6,747 nt of DNA from a bacterium (GTDB lineage: Bacteria; Bacillota; Negativicutes; Acidaminococcales; Acidaminococcaceae): assembly GCA_004562175.1 (NCBI GenBank), contig SFRS01000038.1, positions 1 to 6,747 of the forward strand, read 5' to 3'. The notes under the pieces were generated by a model. That model was not told the origin of the DNA and did no database searches. It worked only from the letters and a program-made list of their open reading frames with translations. The position numbers and the translations under genes were made by a program. Below, piece after piece: positions 1 to 5,827 of the stretch. Within the stretch, counting starts at the first letter, position 1. Each line of letters begins with the position of its first letter.

Positions 1-1799
1 CAACCTTTGGCATTTTGGACGCCCATCTGCAGCGTGCCATCCATCTGGCCTTTGGCTTTTTGCTGATTTTCCTGCTGTATCCTACGAGGCAATCCTGGTC
101 CAAGACCAAGATGAATCCTATTGATGTTATCTTTGCTATTGTGGGCGCATGCTCTGCTTTGTACATCGTTGTGAACTACGGTGAATTGGTGCTGCGTGCC
201 GGTATGAACACGGAAACGGACTTTATCGTGGGCCTTATCGGTACCATCCTGGTTTTTGAGGCAGCCCGTCGCGTAGTAGGCTGGCCCATGATTATCGTGG
301 CCTTCGTCTTCCTGCTGTACGCCTTCTTTGGTCCTTATGTGCCCGGCATCATGGCACACCGTGGCGTGGGCTTGGAGGAAATGTTTGACCATCTCTTCTT
401 TACTACAGAAGGTATTTTTGGTACCCCCATGGGTGTATCCTCAACCTTCATTTATTTGTTCATCCTGTTCGGTGCTTACTTAGAAGCAACGGGCCTGGGC
501 AAATTCTTCATCGACTTGGCCAACGCCATTGCCGGCTGGGCAGCCGGCGGTCCGGCTAAGGTAGCAGTGCTGTCCTCCGGACTCATGGGCACCGTATCCG
601 GCTCCTCCGTTGGTAACGTCGCCGGTACCGGCTCCTTCACCATTCCCATGATGAAAAAGCTGGGCTATCGCCCCGCTTTTGCCGGCGCTGTAGAAGCCGC
701 CGCTTCCACCGGCGGCCAGCTGATGCCCCCTGTTATGGGTGCAGCAGCCTTTTTGATGGCTGAATTCGTAGGCGTGCCTTATTTCGACGTTGTGAAAGCG
801 GCAGTTATTCCTGCCATGCTGTACTACATCGGCGTATGGCTGGGCGTTCACTACGAAGCCAAGAAATTTGGTCTGAAGGGTACTCCTCGTGACCAGCTGC
901 CCAAATTCAAGGATTTGTTCCTGGAAAAGGGCCATCTGGCCATCCCCTTGATTGTTATTATTTACCTTTTGGTAAGCGGTTATACTCCCATGCGTGCGGC
1001 TTTGGCTGCTATCGCATTGAGTATTATCTGCGCTTGCCTGCGTAAATCCACCCGCATTTCCTTCAAGCAAATTATCCAAGGCTTGATCGATGGCTCCAAG
1101 GGTGTTTTGGGCGTGCTGATTGCCTGCGCCACCGCCGGCATCATCATCGGCGTTGTTACCAAGACCGGTGTAGGCCTGAAGGTTGCTACCGCGTTGCTGG
1201 ACTTGGCAGGCGGCAAGCTGCTCCCGGCTATGTTCTTCACTATGATCACCTCTTTGATCCTTGGTATGGGCGTGCCCACTACTGCGAACTATGTAATCAC
1301 CTCCACCATTGCGGCTCCGGCCTTGATTCAAATGCAGGTGCCCGTGTTGGCAGCCCATATGTTCGCCTTCTACTTTGGTATCGTTGCTGACGTAACTCCG
1401 CCTGTTGCCTTGGCAGCTTATGCTGGCGCCGGTATCGCCGGTGCGAACCCCATGCGCTGCGGTGTTATTGCTGCGAAGCTGGCCATTGCGGCCTTCATCG
1501 TGCCGTACATTTTCGTACTGGCTCCGGAGCTTCTCATGATCAACGCTACTGCCTTCACCATTACCTATAGCGCTCTGACGGCGATTATCGGTATGTGGGG
1601 TGTGTCCATGTCCATGATCGGCTTCTGCCAAAACCTGCTCAACACTGCCCAAAGAGCAGCCTTCCTGATTGGTGGCGTGTGCATGATTATCCCCGGTACC
1701 ATCACCGATGGCGTTGGTATTGCTTTAATCATTGCCACCTTCTTCTGGCAAAAGGCCAACAAGCGTAAGGGTTCCATTGAGCAAACTGAAGACTTATAA
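1..1799 (+). CDS. TRAP transporter fused permease (4TM/12TM, DctQ-DctM fusion), 5' partial
   Basis: This is the membrane component of a tripartite ATP-independent periplasmic transporter, which uses an ion gradient to import a substrate delivered by a periplasmic binding protein. The frame is open to the window edge (first whole codon at 3, reading TFGILDAHLQRAIHL). The TTG at 15 lies inside a typical N-terminal family segment, so the true start is upstream. An N-terminal hydrophobic part (to about 350) matches the small DctQ-like subunit. The remainder is DctM-like, with a first Gly/Ser-rich half (about 570-770, including GTVSGSSVGNVAGTGSFTIP and STGGQLMPPVMG) and a second half (about 1260-1535, including GMGVPTTANYV and ADVTPPVALAAYAGAGIAG). 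The protein ends at TAA 1797-1799 after a short charged tail. Fused permeases of this type usually pair with a TAXI-family binding protein, often encoded just upstream; that is inferred, not seen. The substrate cannot be told from the permease. A terminator follows at 1831. Confidence 0.93.
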   Translation, partial: TFGILDAHLQRAIHLAFGFLLIFLLYPTRQSWSKTKMNPIDVIFAIVGACSALYIVVNYGELVLRAGMNTETDFIVGLIGTILVFEAARRVVGWPMIIVAFVFLLYAFFGPYVPGIMAHRGVGLEEMFDHLFFTTEGIFGTPMGVSSTFIYLFILFGAYLEATGLGKFFIDLANAIAGWAAGGPAKVAVLSSGLMGTVSGSSVGNVAGTGSFTIPMMKKLGYRPAFAGAVEAAASTGGQLMPPVMGAAAFLMAEFVGVPYFDVVKAAVIPAMLYYIGVWLGVHYEAKKFGLKGTPRDQLPKFKDLFLEKGHLAIPLIVIIYLLVSGYTPMRAALAAIALSIICACLRKSTRISFKQIIQGLIDGSKGVLGVLIACATAGIIIGVVTKTGVGLKVATALLDLAGGKLLPAMFFTMITSLILGMGVPTTANYVITSTIAAPALIQMQVPVLAAHMFAFYFGIVADVTPPVALAAYAGAGIAGANPMRCGVIAAKLAIAAFIVPYIFVLAPELLMINATAFTITYSALTAIIGMWGVSMSMIGFCQNLLNTAQRAAFLIGGVCMIIPGTITDGVGIALIIATFFWQKANKRKGSIEQTEDL

Positions 1800-1830
1800 T
1801 TTTATAGTATTTCCAAACTAAAAATGTAGC

Positions 1831-1870
1831 ATACCCCTTAGCTGTCCAGACAGCTAGGGGGTATTTTTTT
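1831..1870 (+). terminator. Rho-independent terminator after the TRAP permease gene
   Basis: A 15-bp stem pairs 1831-1845 (ATACCCCTTAGCTGT) with 1850-1864 (ACAGCTAGGGGGTAT), with one T-G wobble and a CCAG loop. A T run reaching 1870 follows. It begins 31 bases after the stop codon and should end the transporter transcript, separating it from the downstream genes. Confidence 0.95.
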
Positions 1871-1923
1871 AACTTTCACGAAGTATTTCTCTAATTATTT
1901 CAGTTTAAATTCAGATTAGACGC

Positions 1924-1957
1924 TTGTAGTCTAAGCTAATTTTAGCTTTAACTACAA
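1924..1957. repeat. 34-bp interrupted palindrome, candidate operator
   Basis: The outer arms TTGTAGT (1924-1930) and ACTACAA (1951-1957) and the inner arms AAGCTAA (1933-1939) and TTAGCTT (1942-1948) share one exact centre, between 1940 and 1941. Only two mismatched pairs separate outer from inner arms. It lies about 60 bp upstream of the -35 element of the next gene and has no T run, so it does not look like a terminator. It could be a binding site for a dimeric regulator; which one is unknown. Confidence 0.55.
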
Positions 1958-2016
1958 TTAGTGTACAGTTATTACAGTTTTTCTTTGAAAAGATAGCAAT
2001 TATTTGAAAATTTATG

Positions 2017-2046
2017 TTGGCAAATTGTATTGGAATATGCTATAAT
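2017..2046 (+). promoter_or_regulatory. Sigma-70-type extended -10 promoter for the diguanylate cyclase gene
   Basis: The -35 TTGGCA (2017-2022) is separated by 18 bp from a perfect -10 TATAAT (2041-2046). The -10 is preceded by TGC, the extended -10 signature (TG at 2038-2039). The upstream DNA is AT-rich. Transcription would start near 2053, leaving a leader of about 75 bases before the ATG at 2128. Confidence 0.8.
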
Positions 2047-2113
2047 CAAGATGTAGTATTGGTTAAGTTTCCTCAGCAGAGGTTTGATAATGATTTAGTA
2101 TTAGAGAAGTTTT

Positions 2114-2123
2114 AGGCGAGGTG
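2114..2123 (+). promoter_or_regulatory. Ribosome binding site of the diguanylate cyclase gene
   Basis: AGGCGAGGTG lies just before the ATG at 2128, with 6 bases between the GAGG core (2118-2121) and the start. This supports that start over later in-frame ones. Confidence 0.75.
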
Positions 2124-2127
2124 TCTT

Positions 2128-3369
2128 ATGTATCATTACCATTACAATGTAATTGTCTTGAGCCAAGACCTTTCCTTATACGAAAAGGTTGTAGCATTTC
2201 CTTCCTTAGCAGGATTCACCTATATAGTTTCCCGTGTGGAAAAAATTGATACTTCTATAAGTGATGCTGATTTATTGATTTGCCAGGGCAGCGCAGCCGA
2301 GCTCAAGCAGACTTTACCTCTGGTGGCTGCCGAGGCCGTCAAGGTTTTTGCGGCTGAGCCTAAGGAATTGGAGCAGCTGCCTAAGGAGCTTTTGGCCCAG
2401 TTGGACGATTTTTGGAGCTTACCTATGAGCGATGCTCTTTTGGAAGCCAAAATTGCCAAGCTGTTTGCCAATATTAAAAAGGAGAAGGATTACCATCTGA
2501 CCCAAAATTACTTTGAAACCTTGATTAATAGCATTCCGCCCTTGATTTGGTTCAAGGATATCAAGGGTGCTCATTTGAAGGTTAACGACAGCTTCTGCAC
2601 CGCCGTGGGCAAGGAAAAGAGCGATGTGGAGGGTCGTGGGCATTACTATATCTGGGACTTGAAGCCGGAGGAATATGCTGCCGGTGAATATGTGTGCCTT
2701 GAGACCGAGGAAGAGGTTTTGCAGGCCCAAAGGACGCTGCTCTTTGACGAAAAGGTGAAGACCCGCCGGGGCCTTCGTGATTTCAAAACCTATAAATCTC
2801 CTATTTATGATGATAACAAGCAGCTCATCGGTACTGTGGGCTGCGCCATCGACGTAACCGACGAGCGACGTTTGATGGAGAAGCTGGTCAATGCAGCAGA
2901 AACCGATACTCTGACCAAGCTGTACAACAGGCGTTATTTCTACAAATATATGAGCGGCGTCAAGGAGGCCAAGGACCCCGTGAGTGTTTTCTATCTAGAC
3001 TTGGATAATTTCAAGAATATCAACGACACCTATGGACACGAGGTGGGGGACGAGCTGCTGTGCAAGGTGGCCCGGATTCTGGAGAAGATTTTTGCCGAGG
3101 GCGTGTGCGTACGCTTTGGTGGGGACGAGTTCGTCTGTGCTATCGAGGGTAAAATGACGGATGCCCAACTGGTAAAGTACGCAGAAGCCTTTTTGCAGGA
3201 GCTGTACCAGTTGGTAGATGATTACGAGAACTTCGCCGGTCTTTCTGCCAGCATCGGCATTGCCCATACTGATACCATCGATGATGTGGATATCCTCTTG
3301 AAGAAGAGTGATGTGGCCATGTATGAGGCAAAAAATAGTGGTAAGGCTGCATATCGTATTGCTAAATAA
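2128..3369 (+). CDS. Diguanylate cyclase: receiver-like domain, PAS domain, GGDEF domain
   Basis: The predicted activity joins two GTP into the second messenger c-di-GMP in the cytoplasm. The protein has 413 residues and no membrane segment. Residues 1-120 read like a response-regulator receiver (DADLLICQG at 46-54, DDFWSLPMSDALL at 93-105), but Gln53 and Leu98 stand where the phosphoacceptor Asp and the conserved Lys are expected. A PAS sensor spans about 128-245 (SIPPLIWFKD through VTDE), and a short helical linker follows. The GGDEF domain spans about 256-413 with DTLTKLYNRR (260-269), metal-ligand Asp291 in DLDNFK, YGHEVGD (302-308), RFGGDEF (329-335), and a C-terminal SDVAMYEAKNSGK block. 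All core catalytic motifs are present. The inhibitory RxxD I-site is missing: FAEG occupies that position. The PAS ligand is unknown. A phosphodiesterase gene follows after 82 bases with no terminator between. Confidence 0.93.
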   Translation: MYHYHYNVIVLSQDLSLYEKVVAFPSLAGFTYIVSRVEKIDTSISDADLLICQGSAAELKQTLPLVAAEAVKVFAAEPKELEQLPKELLAQLDDFWSLPMSDALLEAKIAKLFANIKKEKDYHLTQNYFETLINSIPPLIWFKDIKGAHLKVNDSFCTAVGKEKSDVEGRGHYYIWDLKPEEYAAGEYVCLETEEEVLQAQRTLLFDEKVKTRRGLRDFKTYKSPIYDDNKQLIGTVGCAIDVTDERRLMEKLVNAAETDTLTKLYNRRYFYKYMSGVKEAKDPVSVFYLDLDNFKNINDTYGHEVGDELLCKVARILEKIFAEGVCVRFGGDEFVCAIEGKMTDAQLVKYAEAFLQELYQLVDDYENFAGLSASIGIAHTDTIDDVDILLKKSDVAMYEAKNSGKAAYRIAK

Positions 3370-3376
3370 ATTTTGC

Positions 3377-3405
3377 TTGAAGTTTAAAAGAAATCGTGCT
3401 ATGCT
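3377..3405 (+). promoter_or_regulatory. Probable promoter for the EAL phosphodiesterase gene
   Basis: TTGAAG (3377-3382) and TATGCT (3400-3405) are 17 bp apart, and TGC precedes the -10, making it an extended -10 like that of the upstream gene. Transcription would start near 3412. Read-through from the cyclase gene is also possible because no terminator is visible between them. Confidence 0.6.
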
Positions 3406-3437
3406 TAAAACAGTAAGAGCTCCTATTTGATTAGCTT

Positions 3438-3447
3438 AAGAAGGTGA
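3438..3447 (+). promoter_or_regulatory. Ribosome binding site deciding the GTG start at 3452
   Basis: AAGAAGGTGA matches the anti-16S complement AAGGAGGTGA at 9 of 10 positions. From the GAAGG core (3440-3444) there are 7 bases to GTG 3452 but 13 to the in-frame ATG 3458, so GTG is favoured. The two starts differ by only two residues. Confidence 0.65.
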
Positions 3448-3451
3448 GCTT

Positions 3452-5623
3452 GTGGGGATGAATTTGACTTTACTAAGTAAATTCAATTTAAAAGAGTGTA
3501 TTGAGCTGGTGAGGGTAATGAATGCCAGCATTTCCGATCCCATGTATATTTGGGATTTGGATGAGGACAAGATTTATTTTACTCGCACTATCAGCGATGC
3601 CTTTGTGCTTTTGCCCAAGGAGGATGTGGGCTTTGAAGTGCAGGAAATGCTGAATTTGACCTATCCCTTGGATAGACCGAAGATTGAAAAGCTCATGTTT
3701 CGTATTGCCAATGGCTTGGAGCATGAATTTGTCATGGAATATCGCTTGGTGAACCGGGAAGGCAAGCGTGTTTGGATTAATAATAAGGGGAAGCAGGTTA
3801 CCATTGACAATGGGGAAAAGCGTGTGGTCATCGGGCGTTGCTCCACCAGTGTTTTTGATACCCGTGTGGACAAGCTCACAGGGCTATCCTACGGCCTCAA
3901 TTGGCGCGAGGATTTGTGCGCCGTTATCCAAGAGGGTTCTCAAGGGTACCTGTTCATCAGCGATGTGGATGATTTGGCTGCCATCAATGCCCAAAAGGGC
4001 AGGGAATTTGGCAACAAGGTGCTGCAGGAGATTGCCAATGTTTTGGAGAAGCATTTGGGGCAGTGGAACGGAATTTACCGGCTCAGCGGTGACCGCTTTG
4101 CCGTGATTTTGCAGCATGCCAATCATGACCGGGCCCAAGCCTTTTATGAAGGGGTGCGTGAGGATTTGCAGGCCTTCTGCACTCTGTCCGTGGGTGCTGC
4201 TGCCTTTAATTGTGGCGAGGAAAGAACCCTGCAGGAGCTTTTGCAATATGCAGAGACGGCTTTGGTGGAGGCCAAGGGTCATGGCAAGGACATGATTTGC
4301 TACTTCTCCACGGAGCAATATAATCGTTATTTGTCCCAGATTAATTTGAAGGACGAAATTCGCAATAGTATCATCAACGACTGTGAAGGCTTTTTCGTTT
4401 GCTACCAACCCTTGGTGGATGGCAGGAATTTCTCCCTCCTGGGAGCGGAGGCATTGCTGCGCTATCGTTCGCCCAATCGTGGTCTCATGAGTCCCGGTGA
4501 ATTCATCATGCTGCTGGAAAAAACCGGCATGATTTGTCCTGTGGGCAAGTGGATTTTGCGGGAAGCCTTGAAGCAATGCTTGGAATGGCGCAAGGTGATT
4601 CCTGATTTTCGCATCAGCGTCAATGTGTCCTATGTGCAGCTCAACAAGGATGGCTTCGACCGAGAGGTGCTGGACGTTTTAGAGGAGCTGGGGGCACCCG
4701 GCGATGCTTTGACCTTGGAAATCACGGAAAGCATGCACCTGAGGGATTTCGCCAAGTTCAACAAGATTTTTACCCTGTGGAAGCAGGCCGGCATCAATAT
4801 TGCGGTTGATGATTTCGGTACCGGTTATTCCAGCCTCAGCTATTTGAAGCGTTTGCAGTTTGATGTAATCAAGATTGACCAATGCTTTGTTAGCGATGTT
4901 ACGGAAAGTGCCTATAATTATCGCCTTATTAGCACGGTGCAGGAGCTGGCCACCTTCTCTAATATCAAGATTTGCCTTGAGGGCGTGGAGACAGAAAAGC
5001 AGCTGCGTCTGCTGAATGATTTGCAGCCGGATATTTATCAGGGATATTTGTTCAGTAGACCGGTGGAGGCACCTGTTTTCACCGCCAGCTTTGTGGACAA
5101 TGGGGCGGACGCTTATGCGGACTACAACACTAAGGTACAGCGTTTCACCAGCCTCGACGTGCAGGAGCGCATGCTGGATAGTCACCTTTTGTGGAATCTG
5201 ATGTATGACGATCCGGGCTATGACATTGTGCATAACAATTCCGAAAATATTTTGCGGGATTTGGAGCTGGGCTTGTGGATTATCCGCATGGAACCCGGTG
5301 TGGGCCATTACGAAATGTTTTTGGACAAGAACTGTGCGGAAATCCTGTCCGCCTCCAAGGCTTTGTCGCCCCAGGAATGCTATAAGAATTGGTTTGAGAA
5401 GATTACACCTGAATGCAAGCAATATGTGCTGCAGATGGTGAGCAAGATGATCAACTCCGGCAAGATTGTGCAGCTGGAGTACAATTGGCAGCATCCCAAG
5501 GCCGGAGTGGTGCGGGTGCGCTGTGTGGGCATTCGTGCTGCGGATAGCAATGGCATGGTGACCTTGAAGGGCTATCACAGAGTGATTAGTAATATTATCC
5601 AGTCCTCCTTCCTTGATGTATAA
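3452..5623 (+). CDS. c-di-GMP phosphodiesterase: PAS, degenerate GGDEF, active EAL, C-terminal PAS-like domain
   Basis: The predicted activity hydrolyses c-di-GMP to linear pGpG. The protein has 723 residues and appears soluble. A PAS_3-type domain covers about 20-135. The GGDEF domain begins at DKLTGL (140-145) but its signature is SGDRF (212-216), and GHxxGD has become GREFGN, so cyclase activity is unlikely. The EAL domain (about 305-545) keeps every catalytic marker I checked: E333 in EALLR, N391 in NVS, E423 in LEITES, D453-D454 in DDFGTG, K474 in KID, E510 and E513 in EGVET, and Q530 in QGYLF. Residues 600-723 resemble another PAS_3 fold (EYNWQHPKAGVVRVR, then a GYHRVIS end), an unusual place for a sensor. 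The degenerate GGDEF may act as a GTP-sensing regulatory domain, as known for other proteins of this layout. It sits directly downstream of a cyclase gene, suggesting an opposed pair. Confidence 0.93.
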   Translation: MGMNLTLLSKFNLKECIELVRVMNASISDPMYIWDLDEDKIYFTRTISDAFVLLPKEDVGFEVQEMLNLTYPLDRPKIEKLMFRIANGLEHEFVMEYRLVNREGKRVWINNKGKQVTIDNGEKRVVIGRCSTSVFDTRVDKLTGLSYGLNWREDLCAVIQEGSQGYLFISDVDDLAAINAQKGREFGNKVLQEIANVLEKHLGQWNGIYRLSGDRFAVILQHANHDRAQAFYEGVREDLQAFCTLSVGAAAFNCGEERTLQELLQYAETALVEAKGHGKDMICYFSTEQYNRYLSQINLKDEIRNSIINDCEGFFVCYQPLVDGRNFSLLGAEALLRYRSPNRGLMSPGEFIMLLEKTGMICPVGKWILREALKQCLEWRKVIPDFRISVNVSYVQLNKDGFDREVLDVLEELGAPGDALTLEITESMHLRDFAKFNKIFTLWKQAGINIAVDDFGTGYSSLSYLKRLQFDVIKIDQCFVSDVTESAYNYRLISTVQELATFSNIKICLEGVETEKQLRLLNDLQPDIYQGYLFSRPVEAPVFTASFVDNGADAYADYNTKVQRFTSLDVQERMLDSHLLWNLMYDDPGYDIVHNNSENILRDLELGLWIIRMEPGVGHYEMFLDKNCAEILSASKALSPQECYKNWFEKITPECKQYVLQMVSKMINSGKIVQLEYNWQHPKAGVVRVRCVGIRAADSNGMVTLKGYHRVISNIIQSSFLDV

Positions 5624-5630
5624 GTTTTTG

Positions 5631-5659
5631 TTGACAAAAGAGCAGTCTTTTAGTAAACT
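5631..5659 (+). promoter_or_regulatory. Promoter of the Mn2+ riboswitch-exchanger unit
   Basis: A perfect -35 TTGACA (5631-5636) lies 17 bp from TAAACT (5654-5659). It starts only 7 bases after the phosphodiesterase stop codon. The predicted +1, near 5666, coincides with the first base of aptamer stem P1. The spacer contains a perfect 6-bp inverted repeat, AAAAGA-GCAG-TCTTTT (5636-5651). Confidence 0.8.
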
Positions 5660-5665
5660 CAAAGC

Positions 5666-5764
5666 ATGAAGGGAGTAGCTAGCATGGCTCAGGCCATGTT
5701 TACACCATCGTCAAGACGATTGCCTGGGGCAATCCGGTTGTGTGAGTAAGTAGCGAGACTTTGT
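5666..5764 (+). ncRNA. yybP-ykoY: yybP-ykoY family manganese riboswitch aptamer
   Basis: This leader RNA senses Mn2+ directly. It closely follows the layout I recall for the Lactococcus lactis yybP-ykoY RNA. P1 pairs 5666-5671 with 5759-5764. The conserved GGGAGUAGC is at 5671-5679. P2 is a hairpin, 5681-5688 with 5693-5700, closed by a UCAG loop. P3 starts with ACAC/GUGU (5702-5705 and 5740-5743), then the conserved CGUCA (5709-5713), then a 7-bp stem GAUUGCC/GGCAAUC (5718-5724 and 5728-5734), then CGG (5735-5737). The 3' core UAGCGAGAC is at 5751-5759. The P4 arm between P3 and the 3' core is almost absent (only GAGUAAG, 5744-5750). The downstream cation exchanger is a gene type known to be controlled by this class. 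Confidence 0.92.
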
Positions 5765-5800
5765 TGTAATTTTGTTGCAGCAGGTCTCGCTTTTTGTTTT
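5752..5800 (+). terminator. Intrinsic terminator serving as the riboswitch expression platform
   Basis: AGCGAGAC (5752-5759) pairs perfectly with GTCTCGCT (5784-5791). Past a bulged T5760, TTGTTG (5761-5766) pairs with CAGCAG (5778-5783), and an 11-base loop closes the hairpin. TTTTTGTTTT follows (5791-5800). Its left arm is the conserved 3' core and P1 strand of the aptamer, so aptamer and terminator cannot form together. Mn2+ binding should therefore block termination, giving an ON switch. It is also the first terminator downstream of the phosphodiesterase gene. Confidence 0.9.
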
Positions 5801-5815
5801 GGGAATGCTGCGGTT

Positions 5816-5822
5816 GGGAGGT
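5816..5822 (+). promoter_or_regulatory. Ribosome binding site of the exchanger gene
   Basis: GGGAGGT lies 6 bases (counted from its last core G at 5821) before the ATG at 5828. It is outside the terminator hairpin, which suggests control acts on transcription termination rather than on ribosome access. Confidence 0.8.
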
Positions 5823-5827
5823 AAAAA

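Larger units (their letters stand above)
1800..2127. other. AT-rich intergenic region between the TRAP permease and diguanylate cyclase genes
   Basis: These 328 bases carry no convincing gene. From left to right they hold the permease terminator (1831-1870), an interrupted palindrome (1924-1957), two copies of TTTGAAAA 19 bp apart (1984-1991 and 2003-2010), an extended -10 promoter (2017-2046), and a leader of about 75 bases with a tiny CCTC-AGCA-GAGG hairpin (2071-2082). I looked for a c-di-GMP riboswitch in the leader and saw none of its conserved blocks. Confidence 0.8.

Noticed and set aside
15..17. TTG at 15 as the start of the TRAP permease
   Set aside because: The frame continues to the window edge with family-like residues (TFGI) and no ribosome binding site is visible, so the codon is internal.
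480..1652. 390-codon open frame on the minus strand, opposite the TRAP permease
   Set aside because: It is antisense to a clear membrane transporter. Its product is a His/Gly/Gln-rich low-complexity sequence typical of the complement of hydrophobic codons, and no family resemblance is seen.
2071..2121. CCTC at 2071-2074 pairing with the GAGG of the ribosome binding site at 2118-2121
   Set aside because: Only four base pairs form and the flanks do not extend, so it is too weak to support a translational switch.
2053..2127. Possible c-di-GMP riboswitch in the cyclase leader
   Set aside because: None of the conserved GEMM blocks is present. The leader is short, and its only hairpin (2071-2082) has a 4-bp stem.
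4679..5662. 327-codon open frame on the minus strand, opposite the EAL gene
   Set aside because: It is antisense to a gene with intact catalytic motifs, its product has no recognisable domain, and its start would lie inside the exchanger promoter.
5666..5749. 27-codon ATG-to-TAA frame inside the riboswitch
   Set aside because: It lies on the aptamer's conserved and paired bases, has no ribosome binding site, and would have to start at the first base of the transcript. RNA structure explains the sequence better.
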